Assembly: GCF_024494595.1 (NCBI RefSeq)
Contig: NZ_JANHDI010000014.1
Coordinates: 1 to 64,000 of the forward strand
Direction: 5' to 3'
From: Halobellus rarus
Lineage (GTDB): Archaea > Halobacteriota > Halobacteria > Halobacteriales > Haloferacaceae
DNA length: 64,000 nucleotides
Within the stretch, counting starts at the first letter, position 1; every line of letters starts with the position of its first letter. Shown one piece after another: positions 7,423-15,267 of this stretch. The notes under the pieces are model-generated. The model ran no database searches. It saw only the letters and a program-made list of their open reading frames with translations, and was not told the DNA's origin. The position numbers were made by a program, and so were the translations under genes.

Positions 7423-7431
7423 CGCTATATT

Positions 7432-7475
7432 ATGGTATCCATCCCATCAATATAATATTATGGGATTTATCCCAT
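7432..7475 (-). promoter_or_regulatory. Promoter of the TumE/TumA operon with two operators
   Basis: Two copies of one 16-bp palindrome lie 28 bp apart: ATGGTATCCATCCCAT at 7432-7447 (one mismatch in the arms) and ATGGGATTTATCCCAT at 7460-7475 (perfect 7-bp arms). Between them is an AT-only run (7451-7460), about 30-38 nt ahead of the toxin start at 7422, where a TATA box is expected. This is the layout of an autoregulated toxin-antitoxin promoter. Confidence 0.7.
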
Positions 7476-7564
7476 AGAAGTATTTACTCGCGTCCAGTCT
7501 TCGTGGGGGTCCTGCACTCGACTGGCAGCTCCCACGCGTCGACGATCTGGTACTTGAAACAGCA

Positions 7565-7598
7565 ATTATGCACGCGATAATATTATCGTCTGCATAAT
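7565..7598. promoter_or_regulatory. 34-bp palindrome over the ATPase start codon
   Basis: Arms ATTATGCA (7565-7572) and TGCATAAT (7591-7598) flank a perfect 14-bp palindrome CGATAATATTATCG (7575-7588); only the two base pairs between them do not match. The ATG of the following ATPase gene (7597-7599) overlaps the right arm. A repressor site that blocks promoter or start is likely; the AT-rich core could also be a TATA element. Confidence 0.7.
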
Positions 7599-8130
7599 GA
7601 TTGACCGGGATGCGGAACTGGACTGGTTGGGCTCACATCTTGCTCAGGACGACCGTCAGTTGCTCGTCCTGTATGGTCGCCGGCGTGTCGGAAAGACGAC
7701 ACTGGTGACGACAGCACTGGATGCGATCGACACACAATCAGTGTATTACCTCTGTGACCAGCGTGGATCCACACAGAATGCGGAACAGTTTGCGGCCCAC
7801 TGTGCCGATCGGTTCGACGACGTCACCCCGGCCGTCGACGGCTTCGTCGATGCGTTCCAGTATCTCACGAACCGCGTTGACGACGCCTGTGTGGTCGCCC
7901 TTGATGAGTTCCGAGAAAACGTCGGCGACCCGATACGCACGGCCGAATTCGTCGAACCAGGCGGTCGGTAGGGGTGTCCAAGACTGACACGGGGAATTTG
8001 AGTACATATCCAAACTGGAGAAACCGATCGAGCATTGCCTTCGCGAACTCATCGCGGAGACAGGGTGCAGCACCGAGTTTCCGATGAGTGGTCGCGCCGA
8101 GACCTGGGGTTTGAGAGGCCCAAGAGTACG
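7597..8130 (+). pseudogene. Broken archaeal ATPase of the DUF234 type
   Basis: The first 106 codons encode a normal start of an archaeal ATPase (MIDRDAELDWLG, P-loop GRRRVGKTTL at about 27-36, YYLCDQRG, and Walker B CVVALDEF near residue 98-105). After DEF the sequence departs from the family and the frame stops at 7971, whereas intact members have around 450 residues. From about 7990 another stretch reads FEYISKLEKP, then RELIAETG, which resembles the C-terminal DUF234 part, so an internal deletion plus frameshift is likely. The C-terminal match is tentative. Related genes are frequent in haloarchaeal accessory regions. Confidence 0.6.
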
Positions 8131-8160
8131 AGAATATTGTTCGTGAGACTGGAAAAATTT

Positions 8161-8451
8161 CTAGAGCACGTCGGGCTGAACGGGTCGGGACCACTGTTCG
8201 AAGTCGGCGATGAGGGTTCGATCGCACCTCTTCCAGCCGGTGTCGCCCCAGACCTCCTCGATTCGCCACCAGCCGGCCGTTTCCCGTGGGACGAACCGGA
8301 GGCGCCGACGCGAGCGGGCGCCACCGAATTCGATGATATGTTCACGGGGTGTTTTCGGGGTCATCGGCTGGGCGGTTTTCGCGGTGCTCTGCGGTTCGAT
8401 ACAGCTCGTCGCCTCCGAGGGCTGCTCGGAGTGGGAGAATGCGTCCGTCAT
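8161..8451 (-). CDS. Small GWWR-motif protein (copy B)
   Basis: A 96-residue protein whose C-terminal half aligns with the protein at 593-910: RSRRRLRFVPRE, then GWWRIEEVW, then GWKRCDRTLIADFE. The N-terminal 40 residues are polar and unrelated to copy A. Unlike copy A it is not followed by a winged-helix gene; the ATPase remnant lies on the opposite strand beside it. The ATG at 8449-8451 is chosen; another lies 15 nt upstream. Function unknown. Confidence 0.6.
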   Translation of the reverse strand: MTDAFSHSEQPSEATSCIEPQSTAKTAQPMTPKTPREHIIEFGGARSRRRLRFVPRETAGWWRIEEVWGDTGWKRCDRTLIADFEQWSRPVQPDVL

Positions 8452-8499
8452 TTTCTGTGGGGCCACCTACGAAGTGACCTCCACTCTCCTGGGGTGATA

Positions 8500-10600
8500 C
8501 AAATCAATCTAGCGCGGCTCAGGACCGTCTCGATAGTCATTTAGTCCTCGTGGTCGGTGTCGGACTGGCGTTCACGAGAGCATTTCCCTCGTGCGGCCCA
8601 TCAGAGCGCAATGTGTTCTGAGGCCGGGGCCAAACCGCCGGTACTCCTCTCTTCGGCACCGTTGATTCCGCCTGTTATTTTTGCCAGCACGGGTCAATGC
8701 TGTGTCAGCGGATTCGGAGTGATCTTCGAGGCTTGCTCAACCGACGGACACCGACGGATCCAAGGATTCATATTTACCACCTCGGAGGTTCGGATACTGT
8801 CTCATTGGGTGGCGGATCGATCCACTCCAACAGTCGTTCGAAATTCGTTCTGTTCCGACCTGATCGTGCTCTTTCTCAGGTGTATCTGGTATGTGCCTAC
8901 CGCTGTGTACAATGGTGGTCTCCAAGACACACATCAACCAGTCAACTCCGACTTTGAGTCGTTATACTCGTTCGTTAGACCCTTCAGAAACGGGTGTAAT
9001 CTAGTGGCACCGAATACTGGAAATACCCTGTGACGGGTGATGGTTACACCCGTCTTTCCCGACTGATAATAACAACAACAGACAGAGAACACCAAGTGGG
9101 CGACCTGGAAGATCAATGCTCGGAGTCCATCCAAAGGGGAACTCCAACCGACCGAGAACGGGTGCAGGCCGCGGGCCACACACGGAACAGTCCACGGAAC
9201 CTACTTGACTCGATCTGGTATAGACTCCCCGGTGGCAGTGGGTGTATCTGTGTTCTGTACCTGTTGAGCAGCATTACGTAGCTAATAGAACTTCGGCGTA
9301 ATTTGAGGTACCGCCTCCAGCCTCAAAGAGTGACACAACGAATGAGTTGGCCTGAAAGCATCCCGATCGTCTGGAGAACAACTGCACTCCGTTGACAATC
9401 ACATTGAATAGTGTATTCTCCAGAAAGACGACGCAAACTGTCTCAGGGGGTTCCCAAGCGGGTCGTGTTTGTTCCCGTTCCCTGTAGCGTATCGAGTGGG
9501 CACTCTTCGTATTGATGGGGGTCTCCGTCTGTCGACAGATCAATCTTAGCCGTCTCAGTTGCTATGAGATTCCGCTCGACTGCTGGAATTCTGGGGTTGT
9601 TTTCGGAGGATTGGTTCTGTACTTCGAGCGTTCGTATTGGGTCCTTGAATGGTCTCTTAGGACTGTCGAGTTGTGGGTGCTGCTCCACCCCACTGGGTGG
9701 CAGATTGGGTGCGCATCGGTGGAGACTCGTGGGGGAGAGCGTGCAGTCTCGCTGATCAACGAGTGATACCAATCTGCGGTAGGCTGTATTCCTCGGGGTG
9801 CGCATCTCTGTTGGCTGTTCCAGTGACTCTCTCAGGGCGACCCCAAAGAGAACTCTCTATGTATCGGTCCCTGTTGGTGGTCAGTTCGGGCTTCTTTTGC
9901 CCGATCCTTTTGGGCAACACGCTCGGCGCGCACGACCGTCCATAGGGAAGAGTCCGGACTATCGTTGGGGAGATTCAGCTAATTCGGTCCTGCATACGAG
10001 GGTGGCGACGCCCAACAAAAGTGATGAATCGAGTGGTTTCCTTTGGGTTCTCCTGTTTCCCTTCGCGGTTTCTTCTTCTATCAAATTGTATTTACTTTAG
10101 TGGTTTTCTGGCGGTGATCGGCCGCTAGCCGATAGTCAGTATTACGACCTTTGGATGACCATTGTTATTGTTATTATCAGTCGCAATGAAGCCCAATAAC
10201 GGATCGCAGTATGGCGATTATTTCTCAATTGGGTGTATTCTGGTTAGCGGGGGAAATTACAGGTATAACAGCGGTATTTCGGAGGACTATTCTATTGTAA
10301 ATCAAGTAATTATAATTATATGTTTCTAACGTGTTTTTGTGAATGTCTGAAATTGAGACGCTTCACTTTCGGTCGCCCGCATTGACACGAGAAAACAGCT
10401 CAATACGGTTCGGATCGCGACCGCTGGTTGCGCGATCGACGGCAAGAAGTTACAACAGTCCGATTAGAATATATTGTGAAACTCGCGTCTGTAGCCGACC
10501 AATAGCTGTCGACGTTCACTTGAAACAGTGGAGTCTCTCTCGGGTTTCGTATCCGGGTATCCTCCGCAATCAGCGATGACTTTCCGAGCCGGCAGTCGCG
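8500..10600. other. 2.1-kb stretch without a supported gene
   Basis: Many short frames are open on both strands but none has haloarchaeal coding character (acidic composition, GC-rich third positions), recognisable motifs or a plausible start region. The base composition falls toward the right, with AT-rich DNA from about 10040. A 12-bp perfect palindrome TAATTATAATTA lies at 10307-10318. I read the stretch as decayed accessory DNA plus the upstream region of the glycosylation island. Confidence 0.5.
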
Positions 10601-10632
10601 CGGTGAACGGGCCGGTATTCGAAACACAATCC

Positions 10633-10637
10633 TTATT
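10633..10637 (+). promoter_or_regulatory. TATA-like box of the aglG-type gene
   Basis: TTATT centred 28 nt upstream of the ATG at 10663, with a purine-rich GAAAC in front of it (10621-10625). The spacing predicts a leaderless transcript. Confidence 0.5.
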
Positions 10638-10662
10638 CGCGACTTCGAAGACGGGTTCGATA

Positions 10663-11601
10663 ATGAAGGTCTCTGTCGTCGTCTGTACGTACTCGATGGA
10701 TCGCTATGACCCTTTCTCCGAGTGCGTCGAGAGCGTGCTCGCCCAGGAGTACGAACCTCTGGAAGTCATCCTCGTCGTCGACGGCAACCCGGAGGTCTAC
10801 GAGCGTGTCCAGGCGGATTTTGGTCGCGAAGAGGATGTCGTGGTCCACAACAACGCCGAGAATCGTGGCATCTCCTTCAGCCGGACGAAGGGTGCCGAGT
10901 TGGCCTCAGGGGAGATCGTCGCATTCATCGACGACGACGCAACTGCGGAGCCCGATTGGGTGCAGCGGCTGGTCGACGTCTACGAATCGACCGATGCGAT
11001 CGCTGTTGGAGGTGATGTTCGGCCGGACTGGCAGACAGAGAAACCCGAATTCTTCCCCGAAGAGTTCTACTGGCTAGTAGGGTGTGTGGAACCGGGCTTT
11101 GCTGAGGACGGCGAGGTGGTCCGGAACACCTACGGCTCTAATATTTCGTATCGGCGCGAGGAGTTTTTGGAGGTGGGCGGCTACGATCCTAACACGGGTC
11201 GGAAGGGCGACAAGCACCTGCAGGCACACGAGGCTCCCGTGGGGATTCGTCTGCTGGAGGAGTACGGAAAGGGGATGGTGTTCACTACGGACGCGGTAGT
11301 GCACCACACGCTGTTTGAGTATCGCGGGGAGTTTCGGTGGTTGCTGTTCCGATCGTTCTGGCAGGGCTACTCCAAGCGCGTGATGGATTTATTGTATCCC
11401 GACGCTCCCGACGACAAGAGCGCGTATCTGAAGCAGTTACTGACGCACTTCGTGCCGAAGCGCTTCAAGCACCTCATTCGGTCGCCGTCGATTTCGGCGG
11501 TGAAGCAACTCGTTTCGATTTTCGTGTTCACGGCGGCTGTCGGATTGGGATATCTGTACGCTATCTTGACGCCCGACGTCGTGGAGAAGGCTAACGCCTA
11601 G
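10663..11601 (+). CDS. aglG: AglG/AglI-type dolichyl-phosphate glycosyltransferase
   Basis: A 312-residue GT2 glycosyltransferase that closely resembles the haloarchaeal AglG/AglI enzymes, which transfer glucuronic acid to a dolichol-linked glucose during S-layer glycan assembly. The GT-A fold begins MKVSVVVCTYSMDRYD, has VEVILVVDG-like strands, the metal site FIDDDA (about residue 88-93), an acceptor-site segment YGSNISYRREEFLEVGGYD, and a hydrophobic C-terminal helix that should bind the membrane. The ATG at 10663 fits the TATA-like box; the open frame extends 45 codons upstream without support. It converges with the two GT2 genes to its right. AglG versus AglI cannot be told apart from sequence alone. 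Confidence 0.8.
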   Translation: MKVSVVVCTYSMDRYDPFSECVESVLAQEYEPLEVILVVDGNPEVYERVQADFGREEDVVVHNNAENRGISFSRTKGAELASGEIVAFIDDDATAEPDWVQRLVDVYESTDAIAVGGDVRPDWQTEKPEFFPEEFYWLVGCVEPGFAEDGEVVRNTYGSNISYRREEFLEVGGYDPNTGRKGDKHLQAHEAPVGIRLLEEYGKGMVFTTDAVVHHTLFEYRGEFRWLLFRSFWQGYSKRVMDLLYPDAPDDKSAYLKQLLTHFVPKRFKHLIRSPSISAVKQLVSIFVFTAAVGLGYLYAILTPDVVEKANA

Positions 11602-12466
11602 GATCGGAGAGATCGCGTTCCTCCTCGAAGAGGAACTCGTAGTAGTAGCCCAGGCCGCGGCAGGCGAGCATCGCGACCGAGAGGAGTGCGAAGGCGATTT
11701 TCGTGGCGAGGGCATCGGGTTCGTCCGCGTTCTCGTTGGTCCCAGAGCCGCTCGGGGTCGGCGGGATACCGGGAGTCCCGTAGCGTTCGGGGTAGTAGCG
11801 CTGCTTCTGACAGAAGCCGCGGCCGACGCGGAAGTTTTTCTTCGCGAGCGCCTCGAAGGAGGTGCGCGCGGGGTGCGTGACGACCGCGTCCTCGGCGTAG
11901 CCCTGCTCGTAGCCCGCCTCGTGGACGCGCTGTCCGAACTCGATGTCGCCGCCGGAGACGAGGCGGCTGTCGAAGGGGCCGACGTCCTCGAAGACGTCTC
12001 TTCGGACGAGGAGGGCGCACGTGGGGGCGTAGTGTTGTTCTTCGAGGTATTGCTTGACTGGGAAGCCGGTCCGGCCGTCGTAGCGACCGACGAAGGTGTC
12101 TTCCGGGAGTGTGAGTTCGACGTTGCAACCGAGGTAGTCGACATTTTGGTCGTTCATCGCTGCTACAGCTTTTTCGAGCCAGTCTTTGTCTACGGTCTCG
12201 TCGGCGTCAAGGAAGGCTACTACGTCGCTGTCGGTGTTTTCGATCCCCTTGTTGCGGGCGGCGTAGGAGCCCTGGATTTCGTCTTCGTGGAGAAGAGTGA
12301 TCCGGTCGTCGTTGTACGAGCGAACAACTTCGGGGGTACGATCGGTGGAGTCGTTATCGACGACGAAAACCCGGAACTGGCGGTCTATCGATTGGGCGGA
12401 AAGTGATTCGATGGTAAACTGGATTCCGGCTGGATCGTTATAGACGGGGACAATAATTGAAACCAT
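11591..12466 (-). CDS. GT2 family glycosyltransferase (AglE-like)
   Basis: A 291-residue GT2 glycosyltransferase. It shows the nucleotide-sugar binding start MVSIIVPVYNDPAG, the DxD site FLDADET (about 86-92), the segment APTCALLVRRDVFEDVGPFD and a C-terminal hydrophobic helix (IAFALLSVAMLACRGLG) that should anchor it in the membrane. Its start overlaps the stop of the next upstream gene by 1 nt (TGATG). The two proteins are paralogues. In the Haloferax volcanii pathway AglE has a similar layout, but assignment to one sugar step is not possible here. The 3' end overlaps the end of the convergent aglG-type gene. Confidence 0.8.
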   Translation of the reverse strand: MVSIIVPVYNDPAGIQFTIESLSAQSIDRQFRVFVVDNDSTDRTPEVVRSYNDDRITLLHEDEIQGSYAARNKGIENTDSDVVAFLDADETVDKDWLEKAVAAMNDQNVDYLGCNVELTLPEDTFVGRYDGRTGFPVKQYLEEQHYAPTCALLVRRDVFEDVGPFDSRLVSGGDIEFGQRVHEAGYEQGYAEDAVVTHPARTSFEALAKKNFRVGRGFCQKQRYYPERYGTPGIPPTPSGSGTNENADEPDALATKIAFALLSVAMLACRGLGYYYEFLFEEERDLSDPRR

Positions 12467-13377
12467 CAGTTTTTTTCTCGTTCAGAACGATGTATTGCGA
12501 GTGACTCGTGGATTGTTCCGTATGTCTGCGTAAGCTTCAGGAGGTATTCCAAGAAGTAAAAGCAAATGAGTTCCGAGAGCGACGTGTCATAGCCGGAGAA
12601 TCGCCGCTTGAGACGAAATGGACTCGGCGGAAGATAATTTATTGGATGTAAGGGATGGAGATACGTACCGATTTCAGGATGATATCTACGTATCTGTGCT
12701 CGCCCACGGCCGATTCGGAGCGCTTTTGATTTGAGTTTGTCCCACGAGTCGCGTGCTGGATGATACGCGGTTACGTCGCTGGTATAGCACTGTTCGAATC
12801 TCGCTTGATACACGCGCTGACCAAATTCTTTGTCACCCCCCGATTCAAGCTGTTCGTCGAAAAGGCCTACCTTATCGAAAATATCGCAGCGAACAGCGAG
12901 AGCGCAGGTGGGAGCGAAGTGTTTGTCTTCGAGATAGGTCTTGACTGGGAAAGATAGGGCCTGTTCGTAGCGTTCGCTGAAGGTTGGTTCGTCGTTTGCG
13001 ACGAGTTTGACGTTACAGCCTAGGTAGTCACAATCGCGGGTTTCGAGGGCAGCCATCATCTCCTCAATCCAAGTGTCTGGGACCCACATATCAGCGTCCA
13101 GAAATAATATGACATCACCTTCAGCATATTTGACGCCAGTATTTCGGGCTGCGTAGGAGGATTGGATGTCTGTTTCCTCGAATGGGCGGATAACATCCGG
13201 ATAGTCTGTGACGAATTCAGCAATCACATCTCCGGTTTTATCTGTTGAATTATTGTCAACTGGGAGAACCTCGTAATTATTGGTGGTCTGAGAGACAAGC
13301 GCGTTAAGAGTCGTTTGGATCCCTTCCGCGTCATTGTAGACTGGTACTATAACTGAGATAGGTGTGGTACTGTTCAT
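12466..13377 (-). CDS. GT2 family glycosyltransferase, paralogue
   Basis: A 303-residue GT2 enzyme related to its downstream neighbour. Motifs: ISVIVPVYNDAEG at the start, FLDADMW (DxD), APTCALAVRCDIFDKVGLFD, SGGDKEFGQRVYQARFEQ. The C-terminal part lacks the strong membrane helix of the paralogue and ends in charged residues. The two probably arose by tandem duplication and then took on different donor sugars. Base composition is lower in GC than the downstream copy, as in the genes further right. Confidence 0.8.
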   Translation of the reverse strand: MNSTTPISVIVPVYNDAEGIQTTLNALVSQTTNNYEVLPVDNNSTDKTGDVIAEFVTDYPDVIRPFEETDIQSSYAARNTGVKYAEGDVILFLDADMWVPDTWIEEMMAALETRDCDYLGCNVKLVANDEPTFSERYEQALSFPVKTYLEDKHFAPTCALAVRCDIFDKVGLFDEQLESGGDKEFGQRVYQARFEQCYTSDVTAYHPARDSWDKLKSKALRIGRGRAQIRRYHPEIGTYLHPLHPINYLPPSPFRLKRRFSGYDTSLSELICFYFLEYLLKLTQTYGTIHESLAIHRSEREKN

Positions 13378-13425
13378 TGAAATTATTATCTATGATTAGT
13401 CATATATATATATATCACGGGGATG

Positions 13426-15252
13426 TTATGATAAATTATTTATGACAGGCATATACCCGAGTGTGAGTATTGAGTAAATGTTGCGCCAGTCTCCACCGTT
13501 AGCTGAGATCTCTTTATATAATTGATTGAACTCTGACATTTTTATATTTGACAGGGATTGCATATTCTCTTGAATTGCTTCTACTTCTTTATCGCCGAAT
13601 ACGTCGTATTGAAGAAGCTTCCCGTAATCAGGCCAAGGGGAATCCGTGAAATGAGGCCGTGGTACTTCGTTTGGAAAGAACTTCTCCTTGAATTTACGTA
13701 CGTTATTCATCATCCAATGGACTACATATGGGTGCTTCACCGGAGTCAATGTTGATGAATGCGGTATTTTAGCCAAATCATCATCTAATATAGAGATAGC
13801 ATCATTGATGATATCCTTTCTAAGTCGATATTGGTTTGGAACCGATAAATGAAACTCAATCATACGTTTGTCCAAGAAGGGTGTTCGATGTGGCGCTAGT
13901 TGAACGGAACTCTGATAGTGGAAATAATCTGGATCATTGGTAAGTGGATAATAGCTGGCTTGTTGGACAAGATCGGACAGGTTCTTGTAATGGATCCCGT
14001 GATGATTTATTCCATTATTAGACAGAATATTTTCTTCAAGAATCTCTCTTGTTGTATCAAAGCCTTCGTAATAATCTGGAACGGGTTGGCTCATTACATT
14101 TAGATATTTATCAAGTGTTTCTACCTTTTCCTTCATAGGCAAAAATATAGTATTGTTCAATATATTCAATTCTTTGAGCGGGAAGAGATGATCCTTGAAC
14201 AGAGCATCGCTAAACATTCCCAACAACGTCACATCCACCTTATTTGCGATCTCACCTCGAAATCCTAACGCGTGTCCTTCTTGAAAGTAGCCGTTGAAAT
14301 TATTTATGCTGCACGAAGTTTTAATTATATCATTGTAGTACGAATCACCACGCTGTAATAGATGAAGTTCACTATCAGCCGTATCAGCTACACGTTGGGC
14401 TAGACGAGCTTCTCTATTCATCCAATCACATATATGAAATGAGATTAGATTATTGTATAGAGATAAAATTAACCGGGAATCGCTACCGCCACTCAGCATT
14501 AGGCCATATTTCCTTTCGGGTTCGATACACTCCGTCAGCGACTTCCGGAATACGTCAATAAACTCTCTAACCACTTCTTGATAATTTTTCTTGGAACGTT
14601 TGAATGATGGATACCAATATTGAGTGTGTCGTTGACGTTGTTCTTGAAGATCGAATGTTTGTATCGATGCTGGGGGAACTTTTTGTATACCTTCAAGTGG
14701 AGTATGAATTCCAAAAACCCGATTATAGCAAATGTACTCACACAGGTATTTCTCGTTGAGCGACGTTGTGATTTCAGAGTATTCTGGAATCAGCTGAATT
14801 TGTGTGGACAAAACAAGTTCGTTATTGTCTCCACGGGCAACATAGATGGGCCTGGACCCTAGTTGGTCAGTAAATATATGTACGGTCTCCGATTGATGGT
14901 TGTAGATTATTCCTGCAAACTCTCCGTTTAATTTACTTACAAAATCCAGTCCGAACTTGTTGTACAGTTGTACACAGAGTTCCGCCTTCCCGGTATTCTT
15001 ATCACGAGATCGGTACTTGTTTCCAGCTTCGTGACCCTTGAGGTCTCCCCAGATCCAGATGAGAACATCTTCGCTGGCCGTTACTGGTTGTCTTTCCGAG
15101 AAGTAATCGTGAAATGAAATTTTCACTTCCGCTTTTTCTCCAGAGTAGTCGTATATTATTTCATTTCCTGTCCAGCAAAGGTGATCATCAATTAAATTAT
15201 CGGGTGATTCAATGTCCTGTTGTGAACTAAATATAGCACTAAAACCAACCAT
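13426..15252 (-). CDS. Asparagine-synthase-like amidotransferase without glutaminase cysteine
   Basis: A 608-residue protein with the two-domain layout of asparagine synthase. The N-terminal class II glutamine-amidotransferase-like domain spans about 1-190 (GEFAGIIYNH, TDQLGSRPIY), but the catalytic Cys2 is absent: the protein starts MVGFSAIF instead of MCG. The C-terminal synthetase domain has the PP-loop LMLSGGSDSRLILSLYN (about 253-268). Ammonia must therefore come from elsewhere or the reaction differs. In bacterial glycan clusters such proteins convert hexuronic acids to amides, which fits the location between glycosyltransferase and AglQ genes. The gene is clearly AT-rich compared with the core chromosome. 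Confidence 0.8.
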   Translation of the reverse strand: MVGFSAIFSSQQDIESPDNLIDDHLCWTGNEIIYDYSGEKAEVKISFHDYFSERQPVTASEDVLIWIWGDLKGHEAGNKYRSRDKNTGKAELCVQLYNKFGLDFVSKLNGEFAGIIYNHQSETVHIFTDQLGSRPIYVARGDNNELVLSTQIQLIPEYSEITTSLNEKYLCEYICYNRVFGIHTPLEGIQKVPPASIQTFDLQEQRQRHTQYWYPSFKRSKKNYQEVVREFIDVFRKSLTECIEPERKYGLMLSGGSDSRLILSLYNNLISFHICDWMNREARLAQRVADTADSELHLLQRGDSYYNDIIKTSCSINNFNGYFQEGHALGFRGEIANKVDVTLLGMFSDALFKDHLFPLKELNILNNTIFLPMKEKVETLDKYLNVMSQPVPDYYEGFDTTREILEENILSNNGINHHGIHYKNLSDLVQQASYYPLTNDPDYFHYQSSVQLAPHRTPFLDKRMIEFHLSVPNQYRLRKDIINDAISILDDDLAKIPHSSTLTPVKHPYVVHWMMNNVRKFKEKFFPNEVPRPHFTDSPWPDYGKLLQYDVFGDKEVEAIQENMQSLSNIKMSEFNQLYKEISANGGDWRNIYSILTLGYMPVINNLS

Positions 15253-15267
15253 CGTTCTGTAAAGTTC

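Noticed and set aside
8557-9033. 158-codon frame in the gene-poor stretch
   Set aside because: Many Cys, Ser and Arg, no acidic bias, no motif and no promoter; not credible as a haloarchaeal gene.
9274-9543. 89-codon minus-strand frame ending in a beta-rich segment
   Set aside because: The C-terminal part looked somewhat like a secreted-protein domain, but the first 30 codons are Arg/Thr-rich noise and no family was recognised.
9930-9990. Possible structured RNA (segment with AGAGTCCGGACT resembling part of RNase P RNA)
   Set aside because: Only a short match; neither the other conserved parts nor a long closing helix were found around it.
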